Assembly (NCBI GenBank): GCA_900540635.1 | Contig: UQGU01000001.1 | Location: 163,821 to 227,820, forward strand | Length of the DNA stretch: 64,000 nucleotides | Direction: 5' to 3' | DNA from: an uncultured Eubacteriales bacterium | GTDB lineage: Bacteria; Bacillota; Clostridia; Oscillospirales; Oscillospiraceae | In this document: positions 45,173 through 53,409 of the stretch, piece after piece | How the letters are laid out: each line of letters begins with the position of its first letter | How positions within the stretch are numbered: position 1 is the stretch's first letter | Made by a program: the position numbers and the translations under genes | The notes under the pieces: generated by a model | Seen by the model: the letters and a program-made list of their open reading frames with translations, nothing else | Told to the model about the DNA's origin: nothing | Database searches by the model: none

Positions 45173-45973
45173 ATGATACAAACGATTCATAAGGGAAGCC
45201 TGGAATATCTGGCGGCGGAGGGGATTTCCGTGCCCCATGCCTTCACCACCCGCTTTGGCGGGGTCAGCACGGACTATCTCAGCTCCCTGAATCTGGCCCC
45301 CACCCGGGGAGATGACCCGGAAAATGTGGTGAAAAACTACGAGATCCTGGGCGATGCCCTGGGCTTTGACCCTAAAAATGCGGTGCTTGCCCGGCAGGTC
45401 CACTCGGACATCGTCTACCGTGCCGAGGAGAAGGACCGGGGGGCGGGGCTCTTTGCCCCCAGGCTTCCGGACTGCGATGCGCTGGTGACGGATGTGCCGG
45501 GGCTGGCCTTGGTGGTGTTTTCTGCGGACTGCACGCCCATTCTGGCCTATGACCCGGTGACAGGTGCCGTGGGTGCGGCCCACGCCGGGTGGCGAGGGAC
45601 GGTTTCCGGTATTGGTGCACGGATGGTGGAGGCCATGGAAAAATACTACGGCAGCCGCCCGGAGGATATCCGGGCCGCCGTAGGCCCCAACATCGGCTTC
45701 TGCCATTTTGAAACCCATGCCGATGTTCCCCAGGCCCTGCGGGAAGCCTATGGCGAGGCCATGGAGCCCTTCATCCGCACCCAGGGGGAGAAATACCTGG
45801 TGGACCTGAAAGCCGTCAATGCCTGGGTGCTTCAGCAGGCAGGTGTCCGTCAGGTGGAGGTCAGTACGGCCTGCACGGTCTGTGAAAGTGACCGATTCTG
45901 GTCCCACCGGGTGACCCAGGGTCACCGGGGCAGCCAGGGGGCTGTCATTGTATGCAGAGGAGGGACAAAATGA
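45173..45973 (+). CDS. pgeF: peptidoglycan editing factor PgeF (YfiH/laccase-domain)
   Basis: A 266-aa multicopper-oxidase-fold protein. Its metal site residues are in ARQVHSDIVY, FSADCTPILAYD and AAHAGWRGTVSGI. PgeF removes wrongly inserted L-serine from peptidoglycan precursors. It follows secA by 18 nt and overlaps the next gene by 4 nt. Confidence 0.93.
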   Translation: MIQTIHKGSLEYLAAEGISVPHAFTTRFGGVSTDYLSSLNLAPTRGDDPENVVKNYEILGDALGFDPKNAVLARQVHSDIVYRAEEKDRGAGLFAPRLPDCDALVTDVPGLALVVFSADCTPILAYDPVTGAVGAAHAGWRGTVSGIGARMVEAMEKYYGSRPEDIRAAVGPNIGFCHFETHADVPQALREAYGEAMEPFIRTQGEKYLVDLKAVNAWVLQQAGVRQVEVSTACTVCESDRFWSHRVTQGHRGSQGAVIVCRGGTK

Positions 45974-47565
45974 AGCGACTGCTTGCCCTTTTGCTGGTGT
46001 TTGCCACGCTGACGGCGCTCATTTCCGGCTGTGCCTCGGAAAAGGACAGCACCTATGTGCCCACGGGGGATGCCATCCTTATGGAGGATGACCCGGACCC
46101 CACGGAGGAGGATACCCTGGCGGATCAGACCATGATCCTGGCCTATTATCCCAACCGGTCCATGAATCCCATTATCGGCATGAACTTTTCCAACCGGGTG
46201 CTGTTCTCCCTGATGTATCAGGGCCTCTTCGCCTACAACAGCAGTAATGAGACCACACCCATTCTCTGCTCCCGGTATCGGGTCAATTCCAACAACACGA
46301 TCTATACGTTTTATGTGGATGACAACGCCCGGTTCTCCGACGGGACCCGGGTAACGGCCAACGATGTTCTGGCCTCCTATCAGGCGGCGCAGCAGAGCGA
46401 CTTCTACAAGGGCCGCTTCACCCACATTGCGGAGATCAAGCTCCACGACGACGGCCAGGGCGTCATGTTCTACCTGGACACCTCCTATCAGAACCTGCCC
46501 CTGCTGCTGGATATCCCCATTCTGAAAGCCAGTGAGGTAGGGGCCGAGCACCCCGTGGGGACCGGGCCCTATGCCTTCTACCAGAACGATGAGGGGGCCG
46601 AGATGCGGAAGGTGGACTCCTGGTGGTGCGATGCAACGCTGTCCGTCCGGGCCAATACCATTACCCTGATGGAGGCCACCAGCCAATCCCAGCTGCGGGA
46701 TGAATTTGAGTTTGGCGAGCTGAATTTGGCCATTGCGGATCCCATGCTGGATTCCTTCGGCGAGTACCGCTGCGACTACGAGCTGTGGGAGGTAGAGAAC
46801 GGTGTGCTGCTGTATCTCAGCTGCAACCTGCTCTACAGCGACTGGTTCAAGGATTCCGATGTGCTGCGCAAGGCCCTGACCTATGCCATTGACCGGGAGA
46901 CATTGAATGAGGAGAATTACCGGGGCATGGCCCAGCCCACGACGCTGATCACCTCTCCGGGCTCTCCTTACTACTACCCCACTCTGGCCTCCAACTACGT
47001 CTACGATCCCATGAAGTTTTTGGACCAGTTGGGCAATTTCCAGTTTCCCCGGGATGAAAAGACCCGGGAGGTCAAAAAGCTGCGGCTGCTGGTCAATGCG
47101 GACGATTCCGCCCGGCTGCGGACGGCCCGGGACATTGCCGCCCACCTGACGGAGCTGGGCATTCCCTGCGGTGTGCTGGAATATGGCGGCTCCGGCGGAG
47201 GCATCACCTACCAGCAGATTCTGCGGGCGGGAACCTATGACCTCTACCTGGGCCAGACCAAGCTGCCCCCCAACTCCGATCTTTCCGAGTTCTTCAAGGG
47301 CTACGGCACGTTGACCAACAATGTGCTGAACAACGACACCCTTCTGGGCATGACCAAGGAGGCCCTGTCCAATTCCGGCACCTTCTACAACCTGTGCCAG
47401 ATGGTGGCGGAGGACGGCAGCGTGATCCCCATCCTCTACGGCTGCTACAATGTCTATTCCAAGCGTGGGCAGCTGCTGGATCTGCAGCCCGCCCGGGACA
47501 ATGTGTTCTATTATTCCATTGGCAAGACCATGGACGGTATTCTCCAGGAGAGCAGCGAAGGCTGA
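45970..47565 (+). CDS. peptide-type ABC substrate-binding lipoprotein (SBP_bac_5)
   Basis: A 531-aa lipoprotein. The signal peptide MKRLLALLLVFATLTAL is followed by the lipobox ISGC. The family-5 fold is shown by RVLFSLMYQGLFAYNSS, FSDGTRVTANDVLASY, GTGPYAFYQND and KALTYAIDRETLNEENYRG. An AGGAGGG site precedes the ATG at 45970, which overlaps the pgeF stop (ATGA). No permease or ATPase is adjacent, so it works with a transporter elsewhere or has another surface role. Confidence 0.9.
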   Translation: MKRLLALLLVFATLTALISGCASEKDSTYVPTGDAILMEDDPDPTEEDTLADQTMILAYYPNRSMNPIIGMNFSNRVLFSLMYQGLFAYNSSNETTPILCSRYRVNSNNTIYTFYVDDNARFSDGTRVTANDVLASYQAAQQSDFYKGRFTHIAEIKLHDDGQGVMFYLDTSYQNLPLLLDIPILKASEVGAEHPVGTGPYAFYQNDEGAEMRKVDSWWCDATLSVRANTITLMEATSQSQLRDEFEFGELNLAIADPMLDSFGEYRCDYELWEVENGVLLYLSCNLLYSDWFKDSDVLRKALTYAIDRETLNEENYRGMAQPTTLITSPGSPYYYPTLASNYVYDPMKFLDQLGNFQFPRDEKTREVKKLRLLVNADDSARLRTARDIAAHLTELGIPCGVLEYGGSGGGITYQQILRAGTYDLYLGQTKLPPNSDLSEFFKGYGTLTNNVLNNDTLLGMTKEALSNSGTFYNLCQMVAEDGSVIPILYGCYNVYSKRGQLLDLQPARDNVFYYSIGKTMDGILQESSEG

Positions 47566-47617
47566 GCCGTTCGGTTTTGAATACACCTATAATTCCATTG
47601 ACAAGAGGTACGAAACA

Positions 47618-48712
47618 ATGAAAAAAATGATTTGCCTGCTGCTGGCCCTGACCCTGCTTCTGTGCGGCTGCGCCGGTGCAGGTGCATCGGCCACCACCGA
47701 AGCGGCCACGACGGCCCCAGCCACCACCGAAGCCCCCACGGAAGCTCCCACCACGCAGGAGCCTACCACGGAGCCCGCGCCTGTCTACACCAACCCCCTG
47801 AACGGCAAGACTCTGGACGCACCCTTCACCGGCCGCATCTATGCCGTGTCCATCAGCAATATCCGGGGTGCGCTGCCCCACTACGGCACCATGAATGCCG
47901 ATATTCTCATGGAGATGTGGGTCAACGGCTCCATCATCCGGGATCTGGCACTGTTTACGGATCCTACCCAATCCGAGGCCATCGGCTCCGTCCGGTCCGT
48001 GCGGCCGATGTTCAATGAGATCGCCAAGCATTATGATGCCGTCATTTTCGATGCAGGTGGCTCCGAGCAGGCTCTGGGCCATGCCAAGAAGCTGGGTGTT
48101 GACCGGTTCAACATCGATACGCAGAAAGACAGCGGCTATTCCTTCCGGAATACGGACAGAGCATATCTGTTTAAGAACGAATCCGGCTGGGAGCATTGCC
48201 TGTTCGCCCGGGGCGATCAGCTGGAGGCTCTGGCCCAGGAGAAGGGCTTCCGCACCACCCAGCCGGAGGACAAGGAATACAATCTGCGCTTCCGGGAGGA
48301 CGGGACTCCGGAGAATGGCGAGAGCGCCGAGAACGTCACCGTGACCTTCACCTACCGCAACAACCGCAAGGACACCTCCATGGTCTATGATGCGGCTCTG
48401 GGGAAGTACGTCTACAACCAGTACGATCAGGCCATGGTGCTGGGCGACACCCAGGATCCTGAAACCTTTACCAACGTGATCGTCATGCTGGCCGACATCA
48501 CCACCGACGGCATTTACTACACCGCCAACTTTGAGGCCGGCGGCCAGGGCTACTATGCCAACGGCGGCAAGATCATCCCCATTACCTGGGGCGCAGACGA
48601 TGCCGAGAGCCCCTTCTGGTTCAAGACTGTGGACGGTGAGCCTCTGGAGCTGGGTGTGGGCAATACCTATATGGCCATTGCTCCTGTGGATTCCCCGGTA
48701 AGCTACCAGTAA
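47618..48712 (+). CDS. DUF3048 lipoprotein (YerB-like)
   Basis: A 364-aa lipoprotein with signal MKKMICLLLALTLLLCGC, where LLCGC holds the lipid Cys. A Thr/Ala/Pro-rich linker (residues 24-55) is followed by the DUF3048 domain: AVSISNIRGALPHYG, ADILMEMWVNGSIIRDLALF, IGSVRSVRPMFNEIA, then NVIVMLADI and GGKIIPITWG. Its function is unknown; YerB of Bacillus is a surface lipoprotein. It may be co-transcribed with the binding protein upstream (53-nt gap). Confidence 0.9.
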   Translation: MKKMICLLLALTLLLCGCAGAGASATTEAATTAPATTEAPTEAPTTQEPTTEPAPVYTNPLNGKTLDAPFTGRIYAVSISNIRGALPHYGTMNADILMEMWVNGSIIRDLALFTDPTQSEAIGSVRSVRPMFNEIAKHYDAVIFDAGGSEQALGHAKKLGVDRFNIDTQKDSGYSFRNTDRAYLFKNESGWEHCLFARGDQLEALAQEKGFRTTQPEDKEYNLRFREDGTPENGESAENVTVTFTYRNNRKDTSMVYDAALGKYVYNQYDQAMVLGDTQDPETFTNVIVMLADITTDGIYYTANFEAGGQGYYANGGKIIPITWGADDAESPFWFKTVDGEPLELGVGNTYMAIAPVDSPVSYQ

Positions 48713-48770
48713 AACGGAATTTGCACAAAAAATTGCAGAAAAATTCTACGGGTTTTGACAGAATTTCCAG

Positions 48771-48799
48771 TTTACATTAACTGGGGGTTATAGTATAAT
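48771..48799 (+). promoter_or_regulatory. SigA promoter of gap
   Basis: TTTACA (48771-48776) and TATAAT (48794-48799) with a 17-bp spacer; a TTGACA lies further upstream at 48755 but is badly spaced. Confidence 0.8.
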
Positions 48800-48885
48800 A
48801 AAATCCGTACGGGCGTATCGATTGAGCCTGTGCTGACAGTATGATAAGACTGCGAAAGCAGTAATATGAAATGGAGGAAATTCCC

Positions 48886-49908
48886 ATGTCTGTTAAAGTT
48901 GCTATCAATGGTTTTGGCCGTATCGGCCGTCTGGCTTTCCGTCAGATGTTCGGCGCTGAGGGCTTCGAGGTTGTCGCAATCAACGACCTGACCTCTCCCA
49001 AGATGCTGGCTCATCTGCTGAAGTACGATTCCACGCAGGGCGCTTATGCAAAGCCCTTCGGCACCCACACTGTCGAGGCCGGTGAGGACAACATCGTTGT
49101 CGACGGCAAGAAGATCACCATCTACGCCAAGGCCAACGCTGCCGAGCTGCCCTGGGGCGAGCTGGGTGTTGACGTCGTCCTGGAGTGCACCGGTTTCTAC
49201 ACCTCCAAGGCCAAGGCTCAGGCTCATATCGACGCCGGCGCCAAGAAGGTCGTTATCTCCGCTCCTGCCGGCAACGACCTGCCCACCATCGTATATAACG
49301 TCAACCACAACACCCTGACCAAGGAAGACAACATCATCTCCGCCGCTTCCTGCACCACCAACTGCCTGGCTCCCATGGCCAAGGCTCTGAACGACCTGGC
49401 TGGCATCGAGTCCGGCATTATGTGCACCATCCACGCCTACACCGGCGACCAGATGATCCTGGACGGTCCCCAGAGAAAGGGCGACCTGCGTCGTTCCCGT
49501 GCTGGTGCCTGCAACATCGTCCCCAACTCCACCGGTGCTGCTAAGGCCATCGGCCTGGTTATCCCCGAGCTGAACGGCAAGCTGATCGGCGCTGCACAGC
49601 GTGTTCCCACCCCCACCGGCTCCACCACCATCCTGAACGCCGTTGTGAACAAGTCCGTCACCAAGGAAGAGATCAACGCCGCTATGAAGGCTGCTGCTAC
49701 TGAGTCCTTCGGCTACAACGAGGACGAGATCGTTTCCTCCGATGTCATCGGCATGCGTTTCGGCTCCCTGTTCGACGCTACTCAGACCATGGTTTGCCCT
49801 CTGGAGGGCGGCAAGACCCAGGTGCAGGTTGTTTCCTGGTACGACAATGAGAACTCCTACGTTTCTCAGATGGTCCGCACCATCAAGCACTTCTCCACTC
49901 TGCTGTAA
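48886..49908 (+). CDS. gap: glyceraldehyde-3-phosphate dehydrogenase
   Basis: A 340-aa glycolytic GAPDH. The NAD-binding opening is VAINGFGRIGRLAFRQM; Asp in AINDLT suits NAD over NADP; the catalytic Cys lies in AASCTTNCLAPM, and the phosphate site in TPTGSTT. The start is the ATG of MSVKVA with GGAGG at the right distance. Codon use is highly biased, as for a strongly expressed gene. It has its own promoter and terminator. Confidence 0.97.
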   Translation: MSVKVAINGFGRIGRLAFRQMFGAEGFEVVAINDLTSPKMLAHLLKYDSTQGAYAKPFGTHTVEAGEDNIVVDGKKITIYAKANAAELPWGELGVDVVLECTGFYTSKAKAQAHIDAGAKKVVISAPAGNDLPTIVYNVNHNTLTKEDNIISAASCTTNCLAPMAKALNDLAGIESGIMCTIHAYTGDQMILDGPQRKGDLRRSRAGACNIVPNSTGAAKAIGLVIPELNGKLIGAAQRVPTPTGSTTILNAVVNKSVTKEEINAAMKAAATESFGYNEDEIVSSDVIGMRFGSLFDATQTMVCPLEGGKTQVQVVSWYDNENSYVSQMVRTIKHFSTLL

Positions 49909-49926
49909 TTAAAACCAAATGTTTTG

Positions 49927-49958
49927 CGCCGCAGGCCTGAAAGCCTGCGGCGTTTTTT
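49927..49958 (+). terminator. intrinsic terminator of gap
   Basis: CGCCGCAGGC pairs with GCCTGCGGCG across a short loop and is followed by six T residues. Confidence 0.95.
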
Positions 49959-50028
49959 GATAGGAACAAATGATGAAAATGTTCAAAACCGGAGAAGTCC
50001 GTTAAGGAACTCCCCAAAAGCTTCCCCT

Positions 50029-51384
50029 TTATGCTTCCCTGCGCTTCGCCGCAGACCGGAACACCGGTTCCACCGTCAGGTATTCCTGCACCAGATCCCG
50101 GATGAACCGCTTGTCGAATTTGGCGTCCTGATCGGGCGCTGCCAGGCTGGGGTAGCCTGTGCCCCGCTGCAGGTAGTCATCGGTGACGATGGTGTAAACC
50201 CTGCCCGGCTCCACCGGCTGCCCGTCAACAAGCATGGTGAAGGGCGCTCGATGTACCTCCACATTGCTGCTGTAGCCCAGGCAGCCAAGCACGGTGCCCC
50301 GGAAGCCGGCGCCCTTCCCGGGTTGCCGGATGTGGGTTTCATCCAGAGAGAGCTTTGCCGCCTCCAGCAGCTTTTCACCGGGCAGGGAATAGATTGTTGG
50401 GTTCAGCTTGGAGGGCAGAAGCTCCAGCAGGCTCCTTCGGGACACCGGCCTCCGCAGAGACCCTTCTGCAATGCCGCTGTGCATCAGTGCCAGGTCACAG
50501 CCAAATTCCGCTTTCAGGCAGTCACAGATGAAATTGGTAAATTCGCTTTCCCGGAAGGGGTCAAAGTCCAGTTCCCGCAGCACGGGAAGCTCCTGAGAGA
50601 GAATGGCTTCGGCACTTTCCTGAGCCTGCCCCAGCCGGTACATAAATTCGGCGCTTTCCTGAGCCGGAAGCTCGATTTGCACGGAATCCAGGATTTCGAT
50701 GCCCTGCTCCTGTACGTCCAGCGTCACCCGGCCCAGGAATTCCCCCATACCGGACTGGGAGCAGCACTTTTCCGTGACAACGCTGTGAGAGTGCCCTTCC
50801 AGCCACAGGTCCACAGGGGGCAGGCGCTTGGCCAGTTCCCGGTCCACCGCATGGCCGCTGTGGGACAGGAGAATGGAAAAGTCGTATTTTCCGCGATTTT
50901 CGTGCAGAATCTGCGTTACTGCCGGGACCGGGTCTAAGGTGTGCAGATTCCCCATTTCGAAGAATACATTGTATTTGTCTGCGAGCATTCCAAGCCCATA
51001 GAAGGGAGCCAGGCCGATGATGAGAAACCGCTTGCCGCAGCGCTCCAGAATCAGATGGCTTTTCAGACCGGGGACGGGACTTCCGTCGTTACGGCAGATG
51101 TTGGCACAGAGCAGTGGGAAAAATGTCAGCTTTTTCAGGTCCTCACTGCCCAGGTCGATCTCGTTGTTGCCCAGGGCCATGGCGTCCATACGGCAAAATT
51201 TCGCCAGTGCCAGAGCACTTCCGCCCCGGTCAGCCTGCACCACAAGGCTTTTCAGGTCCAGAAAGTCCCCGCTGTCCAGATAGAGGTCCGATTCTGCCCG
51301 GTGTTCCTCAAGATAGGCGCAGACCCGGCCCAAAAAGGCAAAATTGGCGTGGATGTCGTTGGTGTGGTAGATGTTCAGACGCAT
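50029..51384 (-). CDS. metallophosphatase / 5'-nucleotidase family protein
   Basis: A 451-aa protein beginning MRLNIYHTNDIHANF, the dimetal site of the UshA-type fold, with further ligands in LYLDSGDFLD, ALGNNEID, LLSHSGHAVD and LWLEGHSHS. The C-terminal 5'-nucleotidase domain ends with TIVTDDYLQRGTGYPSL. There is no signal peptide, in contrast to most family members, so it is cytosolic. An AGGAGGG site marks the start. It is the last gene after the HgdB/ACS-like cluster on the same strand (111-nt gap), so it may or may not belong to it. Confidence 0.88.
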   Translation of the reverse strand: MRLNIYHTNDIHANFAFLGRVCAYLEEHRAESDLYLDSGDFLDLKSLVVQADRGGSALALAKFCRMDAMALGNNEIDLGSEDLKKLTFFPLLCANICRNDGSPVPGLKSHLILERCGKRFLIIGLAPFYGLGMLADKYNVFFEMGNLHTLDPVPAVTQILHENRGKYDFSILLSHSGHAVDRELAKRLPPVDLWLEGHSHSVVTEKCCSQSGMGEFLGRVTLDVQEQGIEILDSVQIELPAQESAEFMYRLGQAQESAEAILSQELPVLRELDFDPFRESEFTNFICDCLKAEFGCDLALMHSGIAEGSLRRPVSRRSLLELLPSKLNPTIYSLPGEKLLEAAKLSLDETHIRQPGKGAGFRGTVLGCLGYSSNVEVHRAPFTMLVDGQPVEPGRVYTIVTDDYLQRGTGYPSLAAPDQDAKFDKRFIRDLVQEYLTVEPVFRSAAKRREA

Positions 51385-51495
51385 AAGTCCCTCCTTGCTT
51401 CCACCTGCATGGTGGAGGCTTTTGTTATTCTCATTGTACAAAATGCAGCGGGAAACAGTCAAGCCCGTTTCCCGCTGTGAAGAAAAACAAAATGT

Positions 51496-52203
51496 TCAAT
51501 GCTGTTCCTGCCCGAAGTGCAGCTGGCGGATGCCCTCTACCTCGTCGCAGACCTTTTTCAGGCTGCATACGTTGCAGTCCGTCATGGCGGCGGTCATGGC
51601 GTGGTCGATGGCTCGGGTGATTTCCCGGCTTTTTTTGACCAGGGCCTCCAATTCCCCATAAGGGAAGGCGGGGTCCGTAATATAGATCAGCCGCACCGCC
51701 TGAATTTGGGGGTTTTCATGGTAGCTTGCCAGCATTCTTCCGCCTACCTGGGCGAAGGTGAGCCCCTTTTTCAGGGCTTCCCGGCTGACCCGGGCGGATT
51801 CCCGGCCCTGGATGGCGGAGATGCGGGTCATGAAGCCCTCGGGGTTCACATGGTAGCGCACGAAGTCAATTTTTTTGATGGCCTGGTACAGTGCGCCGCC
51901 CTGGTCCGGGAGCCCATCTTTGACGGATGCCACCGTCAGCCGGGCATAGGGGCCGTCTAATAGGATCTCCGGCAGGTCCGGACCGCACAGCAAAAGCCGG
52001 TCTTCGGCAAAGCCGCCCACGGTTACGGCTGTGGCCCCCAGAGCGGGGAGCGAACCGCCGCCCAGCTCATAGGCCATATCCGAGCGCAGGATCATATTCC
52101 GCTCCCCTGTGTCCGGCCAGAGGCCCGACAGGGGTAGGGACCGAAGGGAGAAATCCTCCAGCAGGGCGGACCAGCCGTCTATGATTTCGTCGTAGAGCTT
52201 CAT
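51496..52203 (-). CDS. stand-alone acetyl-CoA synthase middle-domain-like protein
   Basis: A 235-aa protein. By eye it follows AcsB/CdhC in the region before the A cluster: RLTVASVKDGLPDQGGAL, then FVRYHVNPEGFMTRISAIQGR, LKKGLTFAQVGGRML and VRLIYITDPAFPYGELEALV line up with the ferredoxin-like/middle domain. It ends with a cysteine motif (Cys210, Cys213, Cys219 in DCNVCSLKKVCDEVEG) where AcsB has its A-cluster ligands, but the large C-terminal domain is absent. It may bind nickel or an Fe-S cluster. It starts 2 nt after the 54-aa membrane protein and is co-transcribed with the HgdB/HgdC-like genes. Not a complete acetyl-CoA synthase. Confidence 0.6.
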   Translation of the reverse strand: MKLYDEIIDGWSALLEDFSLRSLPLSGLWPDTGERNMILRSDMAYELGGGSLPALGATAVTVGGFAEDRLLLCGPDLPEILLDGPYARLTVASVKDGLPDQGGALYQAIKKIDFVRYHVNPEGFMTRISAIQGRESARVSREALKKGLTFAQVGGRMLASYHENPQIQAVRLIYITDPAFPYGELEALVKKSREITRAIDHAMTAAMTDCNVCSLKKVCDEVEGIRQLHFGQEQH

Positions 52204-52204
52204 A

Positions 52205-52369
52205 TTACAGGTGCCGGTCCCGCTTGATCTTGTCGTAGTGCTTCAGAAAGATGGGCTCCAGCGCGGCGGTGAGCTTCATGTCCAGGTTGAAGAAATAGAC
52301 CACAAAGGTCAGCACAAACAGCGCGGCCACCACAATGGCGGCAATGCCCAGAATTTTCAGAATGATCAT
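52205..52369 (-). CDS. 54-aa single-pass membrane protein
   Basis: The frame MIILKILGIAAIVVAALFVL continues TFVVYFFNLDMKLTAALEP and ends KIKRDRHL. One long hydrophobic helix and a basic tail are clear. A strong AAGGAGG site precedes the ATG at 52369. It sits between the activase and the ACS-like gene with almost no gap, so it is translated as part of the operon. It could anchor the soluble Fe-S proteins to the membrane. No family is recognised. Confidence 0.75.
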   Translation of the reverse strand: MIILKILGIAAIVVAALFVLTFVVYFFNLDMKLTAALEPIFLKHYDKIKRDRHL

Positions 52370-52379
52370 GATTTCCTCC

Positions 52380-53177
52380 TTAGCCCTGGGCCAGACCCTT
52401 CTGGCGGGCGAATTCCGCAGCGCCGATGGCGCCGATCAGCTGGGGGTCCACGGGCAGGTCGATGACTTTCAGCTTCAGCACCTTTTGGATGGCCTGCTTC
52501 AAGCCCTCATTTTTGGCACAGCCGCCGGTGAGGGTGATCTTGTCCACGGCGCCGGCCTTTTTGGCCATGACGAAGCACCGCTTGGCCACGGACAGCTCAA
52601 TGCCTGCCGCGATCTCGTCCATGGGCTTGCCCTCGCCTACCAGGGAGATGACCTCGGACTCGGCGAAAACCGTGCACTGGGCGGTAATGGGAATGACGTT
52701 CTTCGCCTGCAGGGACAGGTTGGAGAATTCGGTCAAATCCATTTCGAAGGCCTTGGCCATGGCCTCAAAGAACCGGCCCGTACCGGCGGCGCACTTGTCG
52801 TTCATGGCAAAGTTCAGCACGGTGCCGTCGGTGTCCACGGCGATGCCCTTCACGTCCTGGCCGCCGATATCGATAATGGCCCGAACGCTGGGGTCCACCA
52901 CGTGAACGCCCATGGCGTGACAGCTGATCTCGGAAATGTTCTCGTCTGCTGCGGGCACCTTGTTCCGGCCATAGCCGGTGCCTACCAGGTAGCTCAGGTC
53001 CCGATAGGAGCCAAGCTCCTTCACCTGGGCCGCCGCCTGATTCAGAGCGTCCTCACAGCTGAGGACCGAGTTGATCCGGCTGCGCAGGGTGACATCCGCC
53101 ACCATCTTGCCGGTCTCATCTAAGATGACGCATTTTGTATAGGTACTGCCGGAATCACATCCGCCAAAATAACGCAT
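52380..53177 (-). CDS. acyl-CoA dehydratase activase / double-cubane protein reductase (HgdC-like)
   Basis: A 265-aa ASKHA-fold ATPase. The opening RYFGGCDSGSTYTKCVILD binds phosphate, and the [4Fe-4S] ligands that bridge the homodimer are Cys129 (NDKCAAGTGRFFE) and Cys168 (TAQCTVFAESE). Such proteins use ATP to drive one electron at very low potential into an HgdB-type partner. The two partner genes lie upstream, separated by the foldback repeat. The start is the ATG of MRYFGG with AAGGAG; upstream frame is repeat DNA. Confidence 0.93.
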   Translation of the reverse strand: MRYFGGCDSGSTYTKCVILDETGKMVADVTLRSRINSVLSCEDALNQAAAQVKELGSYRDLSYLVGTGYGRNKVPAADENISEISCHAMGVHVVDPSVRAIIDIGGQDVKGIAVDTDGTVLNFAMNDKCAAGTGRFFEAMAKAFEMDLTEFSNLSLQAKNVIPITAQCTVFAESEVISLVGEGKPMDEIAAGIELSVAKRCFVMAKKAGAVDKITLTGGCAKNEGLKQAIQKVLKLKVIDLPVDPQLIGAIGAAEFARQKGLAQG

Positions 53178-53205
53178 AATTTTTATCTCCTTACTATATT
53201 CAACT

Positions 53206-53402
53206 GCCTTCCCCTGGGGGAAGGTGGCCCGCCGATAGGCGGGTCGGATGAGGGGCGGGACGCAGAACCGATGAGGAGAAACCTTTACAATTCTGTTCTG
53301 ATACGCAAATATGTAACTGCATGGGCTGGATTCTTGTTGGTTCTGCGTATTGTCCCTCATCAGTCAGGGCTTCGCCCTGCCAGCTTCCCCCAGGGGAAGC
53401 CT
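53206..53402. repeat. MITE-like foldback element inside the HgdB/HgdC operon
   Basis: CTTCCCCTGGGGGAAG at 53208-53223 recurs as its exact complement at 53384-53399, and each end is itself almost palindromic. Further in, GATGAGGG and CGCAGAACC (53247-53270) pair with GGTTCTGCG and CCCTCATC (53338-53360). The region with CAGTCAGGGCTTCGCCCTG is shared with the 42.1-kb element. It fills almost the whole gap between the dehydratase-like gene and its activase, so transcripts would carry a long hairpin. Confidence 0.8.
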
Positions 53403-53409
53403 TTTTACA

